A DNA stretch of 64,000 bases from Oceanobacillus oncorhynchi (GTDB lineage Bacteria; Bacillota; Bacilli; Bacillales; Amphibacillaceae): assembly GCF_000821065.1 (NCBI RefSeq), contig NZ_CDGG01000001.1, forward strand, positions 2,852,001-2,916,000, in the 5' to 3' direction. The translations under genes and the position numbers were made by a program. Each line of letters opens with the position of its first letter. Positions within the stretch are counted from its first letter, which is position 1. The notes beneath the pieces were generated by a model, which was not told the DNA's origin, ran no database searches, and saw only the letters and a program-made list of their open reading frames with translations. This document shows, in pieces, positions 9,381-17,581 of this stretch.

Positions 9381-9560
9381 ATGAATGTCACAACTTTTAT
9401 TTGGTTACTTGATGATAATGTAAAGGCAGAAATAGAAAAGGATTTAAGAGCAACAGGTATTTCAGAAGAAGATGTACAAAGAGGGTTAGATAGTCGTCTT
9501 TGCGATTTAGAAGACACAATAGATATTCAAAAATACGAAGAAATGCTTGAAAATAGTTAA
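9381..9560 (+). CDS. Small hypothetical protein, 59 residues
   Basis: A short gene with a good ribosome site (AAAAGGAG, nine bases before the ATG). The product starts MNVTTFIWLLDDNVKAEIEK and continues with charged helical sequence (GISEEDVQRGLDSRL, DLEDTIDIQKYEEML). It has no membrane segment, cysteine motif or known family signature. The helical, acidic character resembles short accessory proteins of conjugative elements. It lies between the two copies of the small acidic protein and probably shares their transcript. Confidence 0.6.
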   Translation: MNVTTFIWLLDDNVKAEIEKDLRATGISEEDVQRGLDSRLCDLEDTIDIQKYEEMLENS

Positions 9561-9768
9561 TCTAATTTTTAATTTTTTACTATAAAAAAAGTGTGAAAAA
9601 TAGATTATCCGTATAAACATTGAATTTACCAATGTTTTTCAATAGTTAAGTAATTCATTTTACCACTAATTTACTACTTTTGGATGAGTTTTGATACGAC
9701 GAAATATTCTAGAAAAGTAAAGAACAGTAAAAGACAATTCTATTACGGAAATTGAGTATGTAATAGAT

Positions 9769-9799
9769 GGACACTTCAAAATTGAAGTGTCTATTTTTG
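9769..9799 (+). terminator. Terminator before small acidic protein copy 2
   Basis: A perfect 10-bp stem (GACACTTCAA/TTGAAGTGTC) with a two-base loop is followed by TATTTTTG. Confidence 0.88.
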
Positions 9800-9836
9800 T
9801 GTCCACCATTAAAACAACGGAAAGTAAATTTTTTCT

Positions 9837-10064
9837 TTGAATGAACAAGAAATATACGAAGAAAAGGTAATGGAGTGGATTGAGGATCATTTTATAATGA
9901 ATGAGGTTGAGGTTGAGGTTGAGATTGAAGACTATCCTTTTTTTCTTCACGGAAAATTAATTCTAGATAAACAAGGAGAATCAATGGTTGTTTTTTGGTG
10001 TGTGATATATGGACGAGTTGATTATCGTTTTCAAGACGCAGAAGGAGTGAGTTACATTGTATAA
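9837..10064 (+). pseudogene. Small acidic element protein, copy 2 (partial, no ribosome site)
   Basis: It matches copy 1 closely over NEQEIYEEKVMEWIEDHF to GRVDYRF, then diverges into DAEGVSYIV and stops. It lacks the copy 1 start: the only near-start codon is a TTG without a ribosome site, directly after a terminator, and the nearby ATG at 9841 is out of frame. A hexanucleotide GAGGTT has expanded so that VE in copy 1 becomes VEVEVE. It looks like a duplicated fragment truncated at both ends. Internal initiation at the ATG of MEWIEDHF remains possible. Confidence 0.55.
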
Positions 10065-10104
10065 TTTTTGCTCTCGTGCACCTCCAGTAAATTTCTGTTT
10101 GTGA
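10057..10104 (+). CDS. Leader-type micro-ORF, first copy
   Basis: AGAAGGAG is nine bases before a TTG that opens MYNFCSRAPPVNFCL and a stop. It shares the SRAPP core and the upstream GGAGTGA...TTACA pattern with a micro-ORF in front of the DUF961 gene at 15.2 kb and a third at 34.6 kb. Its position just left of the defence cassette suggests a relic of a conjugation-module leader. Confidence 0.35.
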   Translation: MYNFCSRAPPVNFCL

Positions 10105-10389
10105 ATTGTATATAAGAAAAATAAACTCAAATTAAGAAATAGGATATCTATATGTAAGGAGTTAAATATATCATTTCAAACTTGTAAATATAATATTTAT
10201 TATTTCCACTAAAATTTCTAATTATAGTTCAATTAAGTGAGACCAATCAGAAGGCTCAGAAGAGAAGAAAATAAGACTATAAAACAGTAAAGAAACAATT
10301 TATGATTAAGTAAATTCTCCTGAAATCGCTTTAAAATTTCTTTGTATTAAGATAGAATGAATGTTAAGTAGATACAAAGGAGTATTTTT
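10105..10389. other. Intergenic region upstream of the ABC-3C operon
   Basis: No gene is seen. The stretch is AT-rich and must contain the promoter of the defence operon; a weak -10-like TAGAAT lies near 10353, but no clear -35 or operator is visible. Confidence 0.4.
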
Positions 10390-11514
10390 ATGACAAATCT
10401 AAAGAAAGAAGTACCAATAAGGAAACCGGAACCTAAATATATGTTAACAAATCAGGATGTAACATTTGGATCAGCGATAAATCCTATAAAGCGTATGGAT
10501 ATATTTTCTCCGGATGAATTTGAGATGTTTATAGAGCTTTGGGCCACTGAAACATTGAGTCATGAATATAGAAAGATTGTTAGATGTGGTGGTGCTGGTG
10601 ATATGGGGCGTGATGTTATTGCTTATATAAATACAGATGACGATGAATCAGTAGTTTGGGATAACTATCAATGTAAGCATTATAATACACCATTAACACC
10701 GGGGAATATTTGGATTGAAATCGGAAAACTTTGCTATTTTACCTATATAGGCGAGTTTACACTACCATCAAATTATTATTTTGTTTGCCAAAAAGGTGTT
10801 GGTAATTCTGTAAATAAGCTTCTTGAAAAACCTGAGGAGTTAAAAAGACAATTTATTTCTGAGTGGGATAAACACTGTAAAAATAAAATTTCTAAAAATA
10901 AATCAATAGAATTATCAGAAGAATTTTTAACCCATATTAATAATATTGATTTTAAAATATTTAACCATAAAACTCCTTTAGAGTTAATTAAATCATTTGA
11001 AGGAACATTATCATTCGCTTCTATTTTTGGCGGGGGTTTAAAGAAAAAAAGAGAAATTCCTCCCAAACCACCAGCATCTATTCAAGACAGTGAGAATGTA
11101 TACATTTCAAAATTATTTACTGCATATGAAGATAGTTTTCAAAAAAGTGGCCAAGTAGAAATTGATGAGAGCGAACTCTCAAATTATCCTAAATTAAAAA
11201 ATCACTTTGAAAGACAAAGAGTATATTACTTCACTGCTTCAACACTGCTTGATCTTGAACGAGATACTCGTCCCAATAATAACAATATAGTAACTTCATT
11301 AAAAGATGACGTTTATAATGATATTATAGACACATTAGAATCGGAATTTGATGATGGTTTTAAGAGGCTTCGAGCAGTGACTGATAGAGCTAGATTAATG
11401 AATCTTAGTTCTCATCCTTTATCTAGTGTAGTTAGAGCAGATGACACTCATGGAATTTGCCATCATCTTGCCAATGAGAATAGGATTGATTGGGTGGATA
11501 ATGATGATAAATAA
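10390..11514 (+). CDS. ABC-3C system effector with PD-(D/E)XK nuclease-like domain
   Basis: The 374-residue protein is the first gene of a three-gene operon whose other two products identify an ABC-three-component defence system. Residues 40-135 carry an Mrr-like restriction-endonuclease pattern: a glutamate-rich helix (FEMFIELW, ~44-51), GRD with Asp75, then QCK at 94-96, fitting the D...(E/Q)XK active site. The remainder (~200-374) is helical, ends in acidic sequence and may bind the partner proteins. AAAGGAG is eight bases before the ATG. The middle-component gene begins inside its 3' end. The expected role is DNA cleavage once the ATPase senses invading DNA; this is family inference. Confidence 0.75.
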   Translation: MTNLKKEVPIRKPEPKYMLTNQDVTFGSAINPIKRMDIFSPDEFEMFIELWATETLSHEYRKIVRCGGAGDMGRDVIAYINTDDDESVVWDNYQCKHYNTPLTPGNIWIEIGKLCYFTYIGEFTLPSNYYFVCQKGVGNSVNKLLEKPEELKRQFISEWDKHCKNKISKNKSIELSEEFLTHINNIDFKIFNHKTPLELIKSFEGTLSFASIFGGGLKKKREIPPKPPASIQDSENVYISKLFTAYEDSFQKSGQVEIDESELSNYPKLKNHFERQRVYYFTASTLLDLERDTRPNNNNIVTSLKDDVYNDIIDTLESEFDDGFKRLRAVTDRARLMNLSSHPLSSVVRADDTHGICHHLANENRIDWVDNDDK

Positions 11515-11986
11515 AAATGATATGTTAAATAGTACTCTAGAGACAGCCTTAAGAATTCTAATGTTGCTTAGAAATATGCCTGATAATCAATTGGATATTG
11601 ATGAAATTTTACTACTTGATTATTATGTGTTGCACATAAATGATTTTAATTCGAAAATGGAAAGTCTTCATCCATCTATTCCAAATAGAGAAAATGAAAT
11701 ATTAGTTCGTAGAAAAATAATTCAACAATCTATCTTACTTTTAGATAGTAGGAATTTACTAACTACAAATTATACTTCTAGTGGCATTAGATACTCTTCA
11801 AATCAATTAACAATTTCTTTTGTAGATTATTTAGAAACTCCTTATGCTGAAAAAATTAAAACAAATATAAGTAAAGTAAATGAAAAAAGCAAAATAGAAT
11901 TAGTAGAAGAAATCAAAAAACATATTTATAATAATCCAAAATTTTGGTTAAATGAATTTGAATACTCTAACACAAAGGAGATCTAG
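11504..11986 (+). CDS. ABC-3C system middle component (MC2-like)
   Basis: This ~160-residue helical adaptor opens LNSTLETALRILMLLRNMP, followed by DIDEILLLDYYVLHINDF, SLHPSIPNRENEILVRRKII and LLLDSRNLL. That pattern (ETALR..LL, LLDYYV.H, SLHP..P.R..E.LVRR) matches the middle component 2 family of ABC-three-component systems. The ATG at 11504 lies six bases after GGGTGG and overlaps the effector stop, implying translational coupling; the adjacent ATG at 11501 and longer upstream forms are less likely. Middle components are predicted to link the nuclease effector to the ABC ATPase. No catalytic residues are evident. Confidence 0.75.
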   Translation: MINKNDMLNSTLETALRILMLLRNMPDNQLDIDEILLLDYYVLHINDFNSKMESLHPSIPNRENEILVRRKIIQQSILLLDSRNLLTTNYTSSGIRYSSNQLTISFVDYLETPYAEKIKTNISKVNEKSKIELVEEIKKHIYNNPKFWLNEFEYSNTKEI

Positions 11987-11987
11987 A

Positions 11988-13820
11988 ATGAAAGGTTTTA
12001 AAATAAATAAATTAGTTCTAACAGGAGAATATGTTGATTCAAAATCAATTTCCTTTAAGAAAGGATTAAACTTATTAGTTGGGCCTTCTAATACTGGAAA
12101 AACTTATGTCTTTCAGTGTATTGATTTTGTTTTAGGAAAATCCAAGTTACCTAAAAAGATTACATTAAGTAAAGGTTATAAATATGCTCATTTAGAAATT
12201 GAAGAATATAGTAGTGGAGAAACATCGACTATTTCTAGGTCTTTGATAGACTCTAAGTACCAATATTATCCAAGTGCACCTTTTGAGAATATTGATGATA
12301 CTGTACCTATTCCTCTAGACAGTAAATTAAGTAAGAACAAGAATATTTCTTCTTTGATTTTAAATTTATGCGGATTTAACCAACCTATAGAAATAAAAAA
12401 GAGTCAAACTAATGATAAAGTAAATTTTAGCTTTAGATATTTTGCTCCATTTATACTAATAAAAGAAGAAGTTATGATTTCGGAACGATCTCCAATTTAT
12501 ACAGGTTCATTTACTGAAAGAACTTTACGCTTAAATATATTTAAATTCTTATTAACTAATAAAGATGATAGTTCTCTTGTGAAAATTGAAAAAAAAGAAA
12601 TTTGGTCTGCAAAGAAGAATGCTAACGTAGAATTGTTGGAAAAATTATTGATGGATGAAAATGAAAAGTTAAGTACTCTTGAACAAAACAAGGATAAATT
12701 TTCCAAAGTGTATTTTAGTAAAGAAGATGAAAACCAATTGGAAAGTATCCAAATGGAAATTTCAACCTTGAATAATGAGATATCCAAAAATGAAGTTTTA
12801 AAAAATAAGATTCAATCTGATATTAATTACAACGAAAATTTAAAGTATAAATTTGACCTTCTTAGAGAGCAATATTTATCTGACATTGAGAGACTCCAGT
12901 TTATTGATGAAGGATCTTTTCTGCTTAATCAATTAAGTGTTACAAAATGTCCTCATTGCGGAGAAGACATCAGCGAAAATAAACAACATGAACATGGAGA
13001 TATTGATATGAATCATGTTAATGAAGCATGTGATTATGAAATCGAGAAAATTCGTATCAATCTTTCGGAATTAGAAAAATCAACCTTTACTGTTAATAGT
13101 ATTATTGATTCTTTACAAGAAGATTTAACAAAGGCTATAAAGGCAATCGAAGAATGTAAATATCGTTTACAAGAGGTTCTAAACCCTAAATTGGCGGCAT
13201 TAAATGAAACTTGGAATAATAGATTGGAATACGAAGTTATAGTTTCTGATATTGAATATGTAAACCATCAAATCGGTTATCTAAAAGAGTTAATATCAGA
13301 AACTTCTTCGAAGAAACAACAAAGTCCTAATAAAAGCTCAGATGAGGAAATCATAAATGCTTTAAATGAAGGTACATTTCCTACGTTACTTGAAACAAAT
13401 CTAAAAGAATGTCTTTTTTATGAAAATGAATCTCTTCCGATAAAATTTTACAAAAACAGTGATCAGGAATTAGATTTTTTAATAAATGGTGAAGAAAGAG
13501 AAACGTTTGGAAAAGGATATCGTTCGATAATTGCAAGTATTTTTCATATAACATTATTGATGTATTGTCAAGTGAAAGGACTTCCTCATTCAAATTTGCT
13601 GATTCTTGATTCTCCAGTAAATGCATTTAGAGATCTCGAAGCTAATGAAAAACTTCCGAAGTCAGTACAGAATAAATTTTTTAAATTTATTGCAGAAAAT
13701 TTTTCAAGTGAACAAATGATTGTAATAGAAAATGATTCAGTTTCAAAAGATTTGGAAAAAAATATTAATCTAATAGAATTTACTCATGATAATAATCGTG
13801 GTAGATTCGGTTTTTTCTAG
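11988..13820 (+). CDS. ABC-3C system SMC-like ABC ATPase
   Basis: A Rad50/SMC-like ATPase predicted to be the sensor/motor of the defence system. Walker A is GPSNTGKT (residues 32-39). Two coiled-coil arms (~200-310 and ~345-450) flank a zinc-hook-like CPHCG at 321-325 with nearby His residues. The ABC signature-like FGKGYRS is at 507-513 and Walker B is NLLILDSP at 536-543. The ATG follows AAAGGAG by seven bases and the preceding stop by one base. An upstream in-frame ATG lies inside the middle-component gene without a ribosome site. The 610 residues are complete. Unlike SbcC it has no SbcD partner; the two upstream genes instead make it ABC-3C. Confidence 0.85.
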   Translation: MKGFKINKLVLTGEYVDSKSISFKKGLNLLVGPSNTGKTYVFQCIDFVLGKSKLPKKITLSKGYKYAHLEIEEYSSGETSTISRSLIDSKYQYYPSAPFENIDDTVPIPLDSKLSKNKNISSLILNLCGFNQPIEIKKSQTNDKVNFSFRYFAPFILIKEEVMISERSPIYTGSFTERTLRLNIFKFLLTNKDDSSLVKIEKKEIWSAKKNANVELLEKLLMDENEKLSTLEQNKDKFSKVYFSKEDENQLESIQMEISTLNNEISKNEVLKNKIQSDINYNENLKYKFDLLREQYLSDIERLQFIDEGSFLLNQLSVTKCPHCGEDISENKQHEHGDIDMNHVNEACDYEIEKIRINLSELEKSTFTVNSIIDSLQEDLTKAIKAIEECKYRLQEVLNPKLAALNETWNNRLEYEVIVSDIEYVNHQIGYLKELISETSSKKQQSPNKSSDEEIINALNEGTFPTLLETNLKECLFYENESLPIKFYKNSDQELDFLINGEERETFGKGYRSIIASIFHITLLMYCQVKGLPHSNLLILDSPVNAFRDLEANEKLPKSVQNKFFKFIAENFSSEQMIVIENDSVSKDLEKNINLIEFTHDNNRGRFGFF

Positions 13821-13973
13821 ATAACCCTTGGAACAAGTTCAGTGACACATAGAAAATTTAAACGATAATAAACGGAAAAATATTAATAGATAAAAATTGA
13901 GAAATTAAAATGAAGATTTATAAAATAAGCTAATTTATATTTTATACATAACTAAAAGAAAGGGGGAAAGAGT

Positions 13974-14918
13974 TTGAACGATTTACAACTGTTTATTGAC
14001 TCTACAATGAGAGAAATAAATGAAGAGTATCAACGTATACAAAAACGTGCAGTCGAAGACCCAGGAACTGCTGGAGATCAAGGAGAAGAAAATTGGGCAA
14101 CATTATTAAAAGATTGGCTCCCAGCAAATTTTCAAGTTGTTACAAAAGGAAGAATCATAACACCAGATGGAACAGCAAGCCCGCAAATCGATGTATTAGT
14201 ATTGAAACCTGAATATCCGCGGAAATTACTTGACAAAAAACTTTACTTATCAAGTGGGGTACTTGCAGCTTTTGAATGTAAAATCACACTTAAAGCCGAA
14301 CATATTGAAAAATCAGTAAAAACAGCAAAAATTATACGTGAATCTCTCGAATCAAGGAAAGGAACTACACCATATAAAGAGTTAAACAGCCCAATAATAT
14401 ATGGCGTATTGGCACATTCACATGTGTGGAAATCTGAAGGTTCTATGCCTTTAGAAAATATAGAACGTAAATTATCTGAAAGTGATTATAAATATACAAC
14501 TCACCCAAGTGAAATGATAGATGTGATTTGTATTGCTGATTTAGCCTGTTGGCGCACTGCGAGTATTGTCTACATGGGTGAGAAAAAAGAAGATTGGAGT
14601 CCGACATTTGAAAAAATATATAGCTATAAGGAGACAACCATTACTTCTTACATTAAATTTTCTTCAGAAAATAACCAAGGTAAATATTTTTCTCCTATCG
14701 GAACATTAATAGCTACTTTATATTGGAAACTAGGTTGGGAAAATAAAAGTCTAAGAGAACTTTCAGGTTATTTTAATCAGGTTATAGTTGGTAATGGATC
14801 TGGTATACAGAGACATTGGGACTTTAATGAAGTTTTTTCAGATGAAATGAAAAAGCAAATATTTAAAAATGGATTAAAAAATGGAAATAAATGGGATGAG
14901 TGGGGTCTTGCTTTTTAA
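13974..14918 (+). CDS. DUF6602-type PD-(D/E)XK nuclease-like protein
   Basis: A 314-residue soluble protein with a nuclease-like N-terminal half: GDQGEENWATLLKDWLP (Glu38/39), TKGRI, SPQIDVLVL with Asp73, then AAFECK with Glu101 and Lys103, a classical E...D...EXK arrangement. This matches what I know as DUF6602, found in defence neighbourhoods. The start is TTG with AGGGGGAAAG a few bases upstream; no nearer ATG preserves the N-terminal helix. It lies 153 bases after the ABC-3C operon and ends at the last terminator before the conjugation module, so it is probably a fourth gene of the defence cassette, with an ABC-3C link or an independent role. A DNA target is inference. Confidence 0.65.
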   Translation: MNDLQLFIDSTMREINEEYQRIQKRAVEDPGTAGDQGEENWATLLKDWLPANFQVVTKGRIITPDGTASPQIDVLVLKPEYPRKLLDKKLYLSSGVLAAFECKITLKAEHIEKSVKTAKIIRESLESRKGTTPYKELNSPIIYGVLAHSHVWKSEGSMPLENIERKLSESDYKYTTHPSEMIDVICIADLACWRTASIVYMGEKKEDWSPTFEKIYSYKETTITSYIKFSSENNQGKYFSPIGTLIATLYWKLGWENKSLRELSGYFNQVIVGNGSGIQRHWDFNEVFSDEMKKQIFKNGLKNGNKWDEWGLAF

Positions 14919-15032
14919 ATACCAATTAATAAGAAGAAAATGAAATTAAAATACAACTACTTTTCTATATTTAGAGAGAAATATTTAATTAAATTATTAT
15001 TTGGAATTGAATAGTATATGTAATCTATCTAT

Positions 15033-15068
15033 AAAACACTATCTGAAATAATGGTAGTGTTTTATTTT
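15033..15068 (+). terminator. Terminator closing the defence cassette
   Basis: AAAACACTA and TAGTGTTTT pair around a short loop and run into TATTTTTG. Confidence 0.85.
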
Positions 15069-15212
15069 TGTGGTCAGCTTTTCTAATTTTTAGAAACATC
15101 TTCATTATAAAAAAGTAGCAATGCTTTTTTATTGGAAGAAAATAAATGATATTTAAAATAAATCTCATTTTATAAGCAATTAAAAATTTGGAATGAAGGA
15201 AGTGATACAAAG

Positions 15213-15269
15213 ATGGTTCTTTATTATTCTCGTGCTCCACCTAAGCAAACTGTTTTACTTTATAGATAA
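15213..15269 (+). CDS. Leader-type micro-ORF upstream of the conjugation operon
   Basis: AAGGAAGTG precedes an ATG opening MVLYYSRAPPKQTVLLYR and a stop, 34 bases before the DUF961 gene. The SRAPPK core recurs in two other micro-ORFs (10.06 and 34.56 kb) at corresponding places, which argues for a functional leader peptide or regulatory translation event at the start of the transfer operon. The mechanism is unknown. Confidence 0.45.
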   Translation: MVLYYSRAPPKQTVLLYR

Positions 15270-15303
15270 AAAAATGAAATCATAAAGAAAAGAGGTATAT
15301 ACA

Positions 15304-15618
15304 ATGGAATTAAAATACGTCATTCCAAACATGGAAAAAACGTTTGGAAATTTAGAATATGCAGGAGAAGGTAATGTTGAACAACGTCGGATTAACGGGC
15401 GCATGACAACACTGTCCCGCAGTTATAATCTGTATTCCGACATTCAACGGGCAGATGATATTGAGGTAGTTCTTCCACAAGAAGCGGGAGAAAAATTCTT
15501 TGAACATGAAGACAAAGTTAAATTAGTCAATGCACGTATTACTGCAGAAGGCTATAAAATTGGTGATCGTGGTTTTACAAGCTATAAATTACATGCTGAC
15601 GATATGATCAAAGCATAA
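15304..15618 (+). CDS. DUF961 family conjugation protein (Tn916 Orf23-like)
   Basis: A 104-residue DUF961/YdcP-type protein, the first full gene of the transfer operon. It opens with ELKYVIPNMEKTFGNLEYAG, typical of Tn916 Orf23/Orf22 and ICEBs1 YdcP, and has the RSYNLYSDIQRADDIEVVLP core. The role in transfer is not well defined; these proteins always sit just before the coupling ATPase. AGAGGT lies ten bases before the ATG. A decayed copy exists at 34.66-34.95 kb. Confidence 0.88.
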   Translation: MELKYVIPNMEKTFGNLEYAGEGNVEQRRINGRMTTLSRSYNLYSDIQRADDIEVVLPQEAGEKFFEHEDKVKLVNARITAEGYKIGDRGFTSYKLHADDMIKA

Positions 15619-15631
15619 GGAGGAGTAACAC

Positions 15632-16015
15632 ATGAGATTAGCACAAGGAATTGTAATTGATAAAGAAAAAACATTTGGTTTACTAAAGTTTTCCGCATTA
15701 CGCAGGGAAGTATTTCTTCAAAATGAGGATGGTACGGTATCTACAGAGGTTAAGGAACGCACGTATGATTTGAAATCGAGAGAACAAGGCCGGATGATTC
15801 AAGTGAGTCTTCCTGCTTCTGTTCCACTAAAAGAATTTGATTATAATGCAGAAGTAGATATCATTAACCCGGTCGCAGATACAGTTGCTAACGCGACGTT
15901 TCGTGGTGCGGATGTTGATTGGTATATTAAGGCAGATGATTTAGTGCTAAGAGGAAAAGGAGCTTCAGGAATTGCAGAAAAAGCCTCTAAAACACCATCC
16001 GATAAGGATAAATAA
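15632..16015 (+). CDS. Second DUF961 family conjugation protein (Orf22-like)
   Basis: This 127-residue paralogue of the previous gene starts MRLAQGIVIDKEKTFGLLKF and has RTYDLKSREQGRMIQVSLP, matching the second DUF961 gene of Tn916-type elements. AAGGAGG sits six bases before the ATG and 13 bases separate it from the previous stop, so both are translated from one message. It ends in a charged, probably unstructured tail. No enzymatic motif is seen. Confidence 0.88.
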   Translation: MRLAQGIVIDKEKTFGLLKFSALRREVFLQNEDGTVSTEVKERTYDLKSREQGRMIQVSLPASVPLKEFDYNAEVDIINPVADTVANATFRGADVDWYIKADDLVLRGKGASGIAEKASKTPSDKDK

Positions 16016-16017
16016 GG

Positions 16018-17361
16018 ATGAAAATTTTTAAAAGTCGAGGGAAACGTATTCGAGAAAAAGACGCTACCCTTGTATTTCAATTTGTATTTCTTCGGTTATT
16101 TGGCACATGGCTTCTCTTCTTTACACCTTTCCACTTATCATTTCTACTATCTGCGGAGTGGCAGCTCAAAGAATTTCAATATCATTTTATCAGCCTCTAT
16201 GGATTGGTAACATTGCTTATCAGTGTTGTTATCACAATGATTTGTGTCTTTGTTTATTATCGCTACCGTTACCATCAAATCAAACAGGTTTTTCACCGTC
16301 AAAAACTCGCCAAGATGATTTTAGAAAACGGCTGGTATGAGTCAAAACAAGTTACACAAGAAAGCTTTTTTAAGGATATTCCATCTGGAAAAGCCAAGGA
16401 GAAAATCAGTCACTTTCCGAAAATGTTTTATCGTTTTGATAAAGGATTATTGTATATTCAAGTTGAAATCACGCTTGGAAAATTTCAAGAACCGTTATTA
16501 AATTTGGAGAAGAAATTAGAAAGCGGTTTGTACTGTGAATTGGTATCTAAAGAATTGCACGATTCTTTTGTGGAATATACTTTATTCTACGATATGATAG
16601 CGAACCGTATTTCCATTGATGAGGTCATTGCGCAAAATGGCAGCTTAAAATTGATGGAATCATTTTATTGGGAATATGATAAGCTCCCTCATATGCTTAT
16701 AGCTGGTGGAACAGGCGGAGGGAAAAGTTATTTTATTCTCACTCTGATTGAAGCCTTACTCAAAACAGAAGCTAAACTTTATGTCTTAGATCCAAAAAAT
16801 GCTGATTTGGCCGATTTAGCTACTGTTATGCCTGATGTGTACTATAAAAAAGAGGATATGACAGCTTGTATCGATCAATTCTATGAAAACATGATGAAGC
16901 GGAATGAAGAAATGAAGCAAATGTCAAATTATAAAACAGGGGAAAACTATGCCTATTTAGGTTTACCTGCCCGCTTTTTAATCTTTGATGAGTACACTTC
17001 ATTTATGGAAATGATCGGAAAAGAAAGTACAAAAGTGATGAGTAAATTGAAACAAATTGTGATGTTAGGCAGGCAAGCTGGCTTTTTCCTTATCCTCGCC
17101 TGTCAACGTCCAGACGCAAAATATCTCGGAGACGGTATTAGAGATCAATTTAGCTTTCGGGTTGCTTTAGGGCGGATGTCAGAGCTGGGCTACGGTATGA
17201 TGTTTGGCTCGGATGTTCAAAAACAATTCTTTCTTAAACAAATTAAAGGAAGAGGCTATGTCGATAAAGGGGATAGTGTGATTTCTGAATTTTACACGCC
17301 GCTTGTCCCTAAAGAACATGACTTTTTAGTAGAGATAGGAAAACTTGCAAATGAAGGCTGA
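16018..17361 (+). CDS. FtsK/SpoIIIE-type coupling ATPase (TcpA/ConQ/Orf21)
   Basis: The conjugative coupling protein brings the relaxase-DNA complex to the transfer channel at the membrane. Two hydrophobic segments lie within the first ~85 residues, then the motor domain with Walker A GGTGGGKS (~230-237), Walker B FLIFDEYTSF and the ...ILACQRPDAKYLGDGIRDQ segment of the FtsK_SpoIIIE family. At 447 residues it is close to Tn916 Orf21 and ICEBs1 ConQ. The gene starts two bases after the preceding stop, with AAGGA at the junction. oriT follows immediately. Confidence 0.93.
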   Translation: MKIFKSRGKRIREKDATLVFQFVFLRLFGTWLLFFTPFHLSFLLSAEWQLKEFQYHFISLYGLVTLLISVVITMICVFVYYRYRYHQIKQVFHRQKLAKMILENGWYESKQVTQESFFKDIPSGKAKEKISHFPKMFYRFDKGLLYIQVEITLGKFQEPLLNLEKKLESGLYCELVSKELHDSFVEYTLFYDMIANRISIDEVIAQNGSLKLMESFYWEYDKLPHMLIAGGTGGGKSYFILTLIEALLKTEAKLYVLDPKNADLADLATVMPDVYYKKEDMTACIDQFYENMMKRNEEMKQMSNYKTGENYAYLGLPARFLIFDEYTSFMEMIGKESTKVMSKLKQIVMLGRQAGFFLILACQRPDAKYLGDGIRDQFSFRVALGRMSELGYGMMFGSDVQKQFFLKQIKGRGYVDKGDSVISEFYTPLVPKEHDFLVEIGKLANEG

Positions 17362-17520
17362 CCAGTGCGGCGGCGTGCGAAGCGAAAGCCGCTGTGCTGG
17401 GCTAAGCCGGCGTGGCGATAGCCACGCTTAACCCCCCATTTCTAACAGGGGGGTAGAAAAACAATTGAAAACTGTTCCAAAAGCCAATAAAGCCTGATGG
17501 CACAACGGTTAGGGATATAT
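17362..17520 (+). other. oriT: Origin of transfer (oriT) of Tn916/ICEBs1 type
   Basis: Between the coupling ATPase and relaxase genes, as in Tn916 and ICEBs1, lies a GC-rich stretch with nested inverted repeats: GCGGC/GCCGC (17370-17392), GCGTGGC/GCCACGC (17410-17428), then CCCCCC and GGGGGG flanking ATTTCTAACA (17432-17453). The CCCCCC...CTAACAGGGGGG form is the hallmark nic region cut by relaxases of this family in known elements. The exact nick position is not deduced here. Confidence 0.88.
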
Positions 17521-17523
17521 CAC

Positions 17524-17564
17524 AAAGATGTCAGCTTTTAAGTCAAAGTTGACATCTTTTTTTT
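17524..17564 (+). terminator. Hairpin/terminator between oriT and the relaxase gene
   Basis: AAAGATGTCA and TGACATCTTT pair around a 16-base loop and run into eight T. It may limit read-through from upstream or form part of the oriT structure. Confidence 0.75.
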
Positions 17565-17581
17565 AGTTAGGAGGAATGCAA

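Noticed and set aside
9841..9870. ATG at 9841 as the start of the second small acidic protein
   Set aside because: It is out of frame with the homologous sequence and reaches a stop after nine codons.
11988..13820. The ABC ATPase as a RecN or SbcC repair protein
   Set aside because: There is no SbcD partner, the coiled coils are too short for SbcC, and the operon partners fit ABC-3C.
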